Shown here: positions 63,627 to 64,000 of the stretch, one piece after another | Layout: every line of letters begins with the position of its first letter | Position numbering within the stretch: position 1 is the stretch's first letter | Origin: Polyangiaceae bacterium | GTDB lineage: Bacteria > Myxococcota_A > Polyangia > Polyangiales > Polyangiaceae | Direction of reading: 5' to 3' | Length of the DNA stretch: 64,000 nt | Assembly: GCA_020633205.1 (NCBI GenBank) | Contig: JACKEB010000020.1 | Location: 124,001-188,000 of the forward strand | Translations under genes and position numbers: made by a program | Notes under the pieces: generated by a model | What the model saw: only the letters and a program-made list of their open reading frames with translations | Databases searched by the model: none | Told to the model about the DNA's origin: nothing

Positions 63627-64000
63627 ATGGCGTCACAGACCAACGGTTCAAACGGAACCTCTTCGCCGACTTTTAGCGTTGGCGACAAAGCAGTACACCC
63701 GTCCCACGGCGTGGGCGAGGTGATGGAACTCGAGCAACGAGAGCTCGGGGGTCGCAACGCCACGATCTACGTGCTGCGCATCATGGACACCGGCCTCAAG
63801 GTGATGGTGCCGATGGAAGCCGCCGAGCGAGTTGGGCTGCGGCGCGTCATGCAGGCGGATCAGGCCGAAGAGATCTTCGACATCCTCAAGGCCCCCGAGG
63901 TGGCGGTGGATGTCCAGCCCTGGAGCCGACGTTTCCGTGCCTACACGGAGATGCTCAAGAGCGGCCTGCCCACGGAAATCGCCAAGGTGCTCCGGGACAT
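63627..64000 (+). CDS. cdnL: CdnL/CarD-family transcription regulator (3' partial)
   Basis: The frame runs off the right edge after about 125 residues. ATG at 63627, with AAGGAG 13 bases upstream; GTG at 63624 is a possible start too. After a short polar leader (MASQTNGSNGTSS) the RNA-polymerase-interacting domain reads FSVGDKAVHPSHGVGEV and ATIYVLRIMDTGLKVMVPME, followed by AERVGLRRVMQADQAEEIFDILKAPEVAVD and WSRRFRAYTEMLKSG, matching CdnL of Myxococcus in order and spacing. CdnL binds RNA polymerase beta and helps open-complex formation at housekeeping and rRNA promoters; it is essential in Myxococcus. The polar 15-residue extension before the domain is not usual. Not listed as a closed frame because the end is missing. 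Confidence 0.92.
   Translation, partial: MASQTNGSNGTSSPTFSVGDKAVHPSHGVGEVMELEQRELGGRNATIYVLRIMDTGLKVMVPMEAAERVGLRRVMQADQAEEIFDILKAPEVAVDVQPWSRRFRAYTEMLKSGLPTEIAKVLRD

Overview
The window reads as chromosome from a high-GC delta-proteobacterial lineage, most likely a myxobacterium (Polyangiales-like). The evidence is the base composition, two Ser/Thr kinases with Pro/Ala-rich linkers and PEGA-type tails, lipoproteins whose signal peptide is followed by Gly/Ser/Ala-rich linkers, a von Willebrand/thrombospondin-3 lipoprotein, an ECF sigma factor coupled to an NrsF/DUF1109 membrane protein, and a CdnL/CarD regulator at the right edge. I see no phage, plasmid, CRISPR, rRNA or tRNA gene and no transposase. 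The species cannot be named from the sequence.

Layout. 1-7 kb: the 3' part of an alkaline-phosphatase-superfamily gene, a repeat-bearing gap, a small acidic protein, a di-heme cytochrome c lipoprotein and a PhoX/DUF839-type lipoprotein on a collagen-like stalk. 7-12.4 kb: an OmpA-like lipoprotein, the ECF sigma/NrsF pair with a strong terminator, an acidic one-TM protein and a TPR lipoprotein. 12.4-20 kb: the VWA/TSP3 lipoprotein, a tightly coupled three-gene operon shaped like an ABC exporter but with an ATPase whose catalytic motifs are all lost, a PilZ-like/REC response regulator and a LolC/E-type permease with a large acidic insertion. 20-34.5 kb: a Ser/Thr kinase, CCA-adding enzyme, FtsH, TilS with two upstream genes, a second Ser/Thr kinase overlapping a TPR partner gene, and MnmA.

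34.5-44 kb: a stand-alone type III secretion inner-rod (SctI)-like protein, a CPBP protease, a FliA-like sigma factor, a Na/Pi cotransporter-PhoU pair, LipB, a V4R-like sensor domain protein, an M23 peptidase, a TPR protein and a DUF2062-methyltransferase fusion. 44-49.5 kb: a lipoprotein and four surface-glycan-type genes (two GT4 glycosyltransferases, a radical SAM/SPASM protein and a MurG-like transferase) on alternating strands with overlapping 3' ends. 49.5-56 kb: a zinc-ribbon-like small protein, a Q/P-repeat membrane protein, an SDR, a histidine kinase and a GAF protein. 56-64 kb: two GT-C type membrane glycosyltransferase candidates, an HU/IHF protein behind a palindromic promoter region, TyrRS, a lipoprotein and the 5' part of cdnL.

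Many genes are translation-level housekeeping (cca, tilS, mnmA, tyrS), envelope maintenance (Lol-type permease, FtsH, M23, OmpA) and signalling. The most unusual points are the catalytically dead ABC ATPase operon, the orphan SctI-like protein, the overlapping alternating-strand glycan cluster, and two dispersed oligonucleotide families (TTTCCCCGCGGCAAC and GGTTTGGGGGTGAG) that recur in unrelated genes and in different reading frames.
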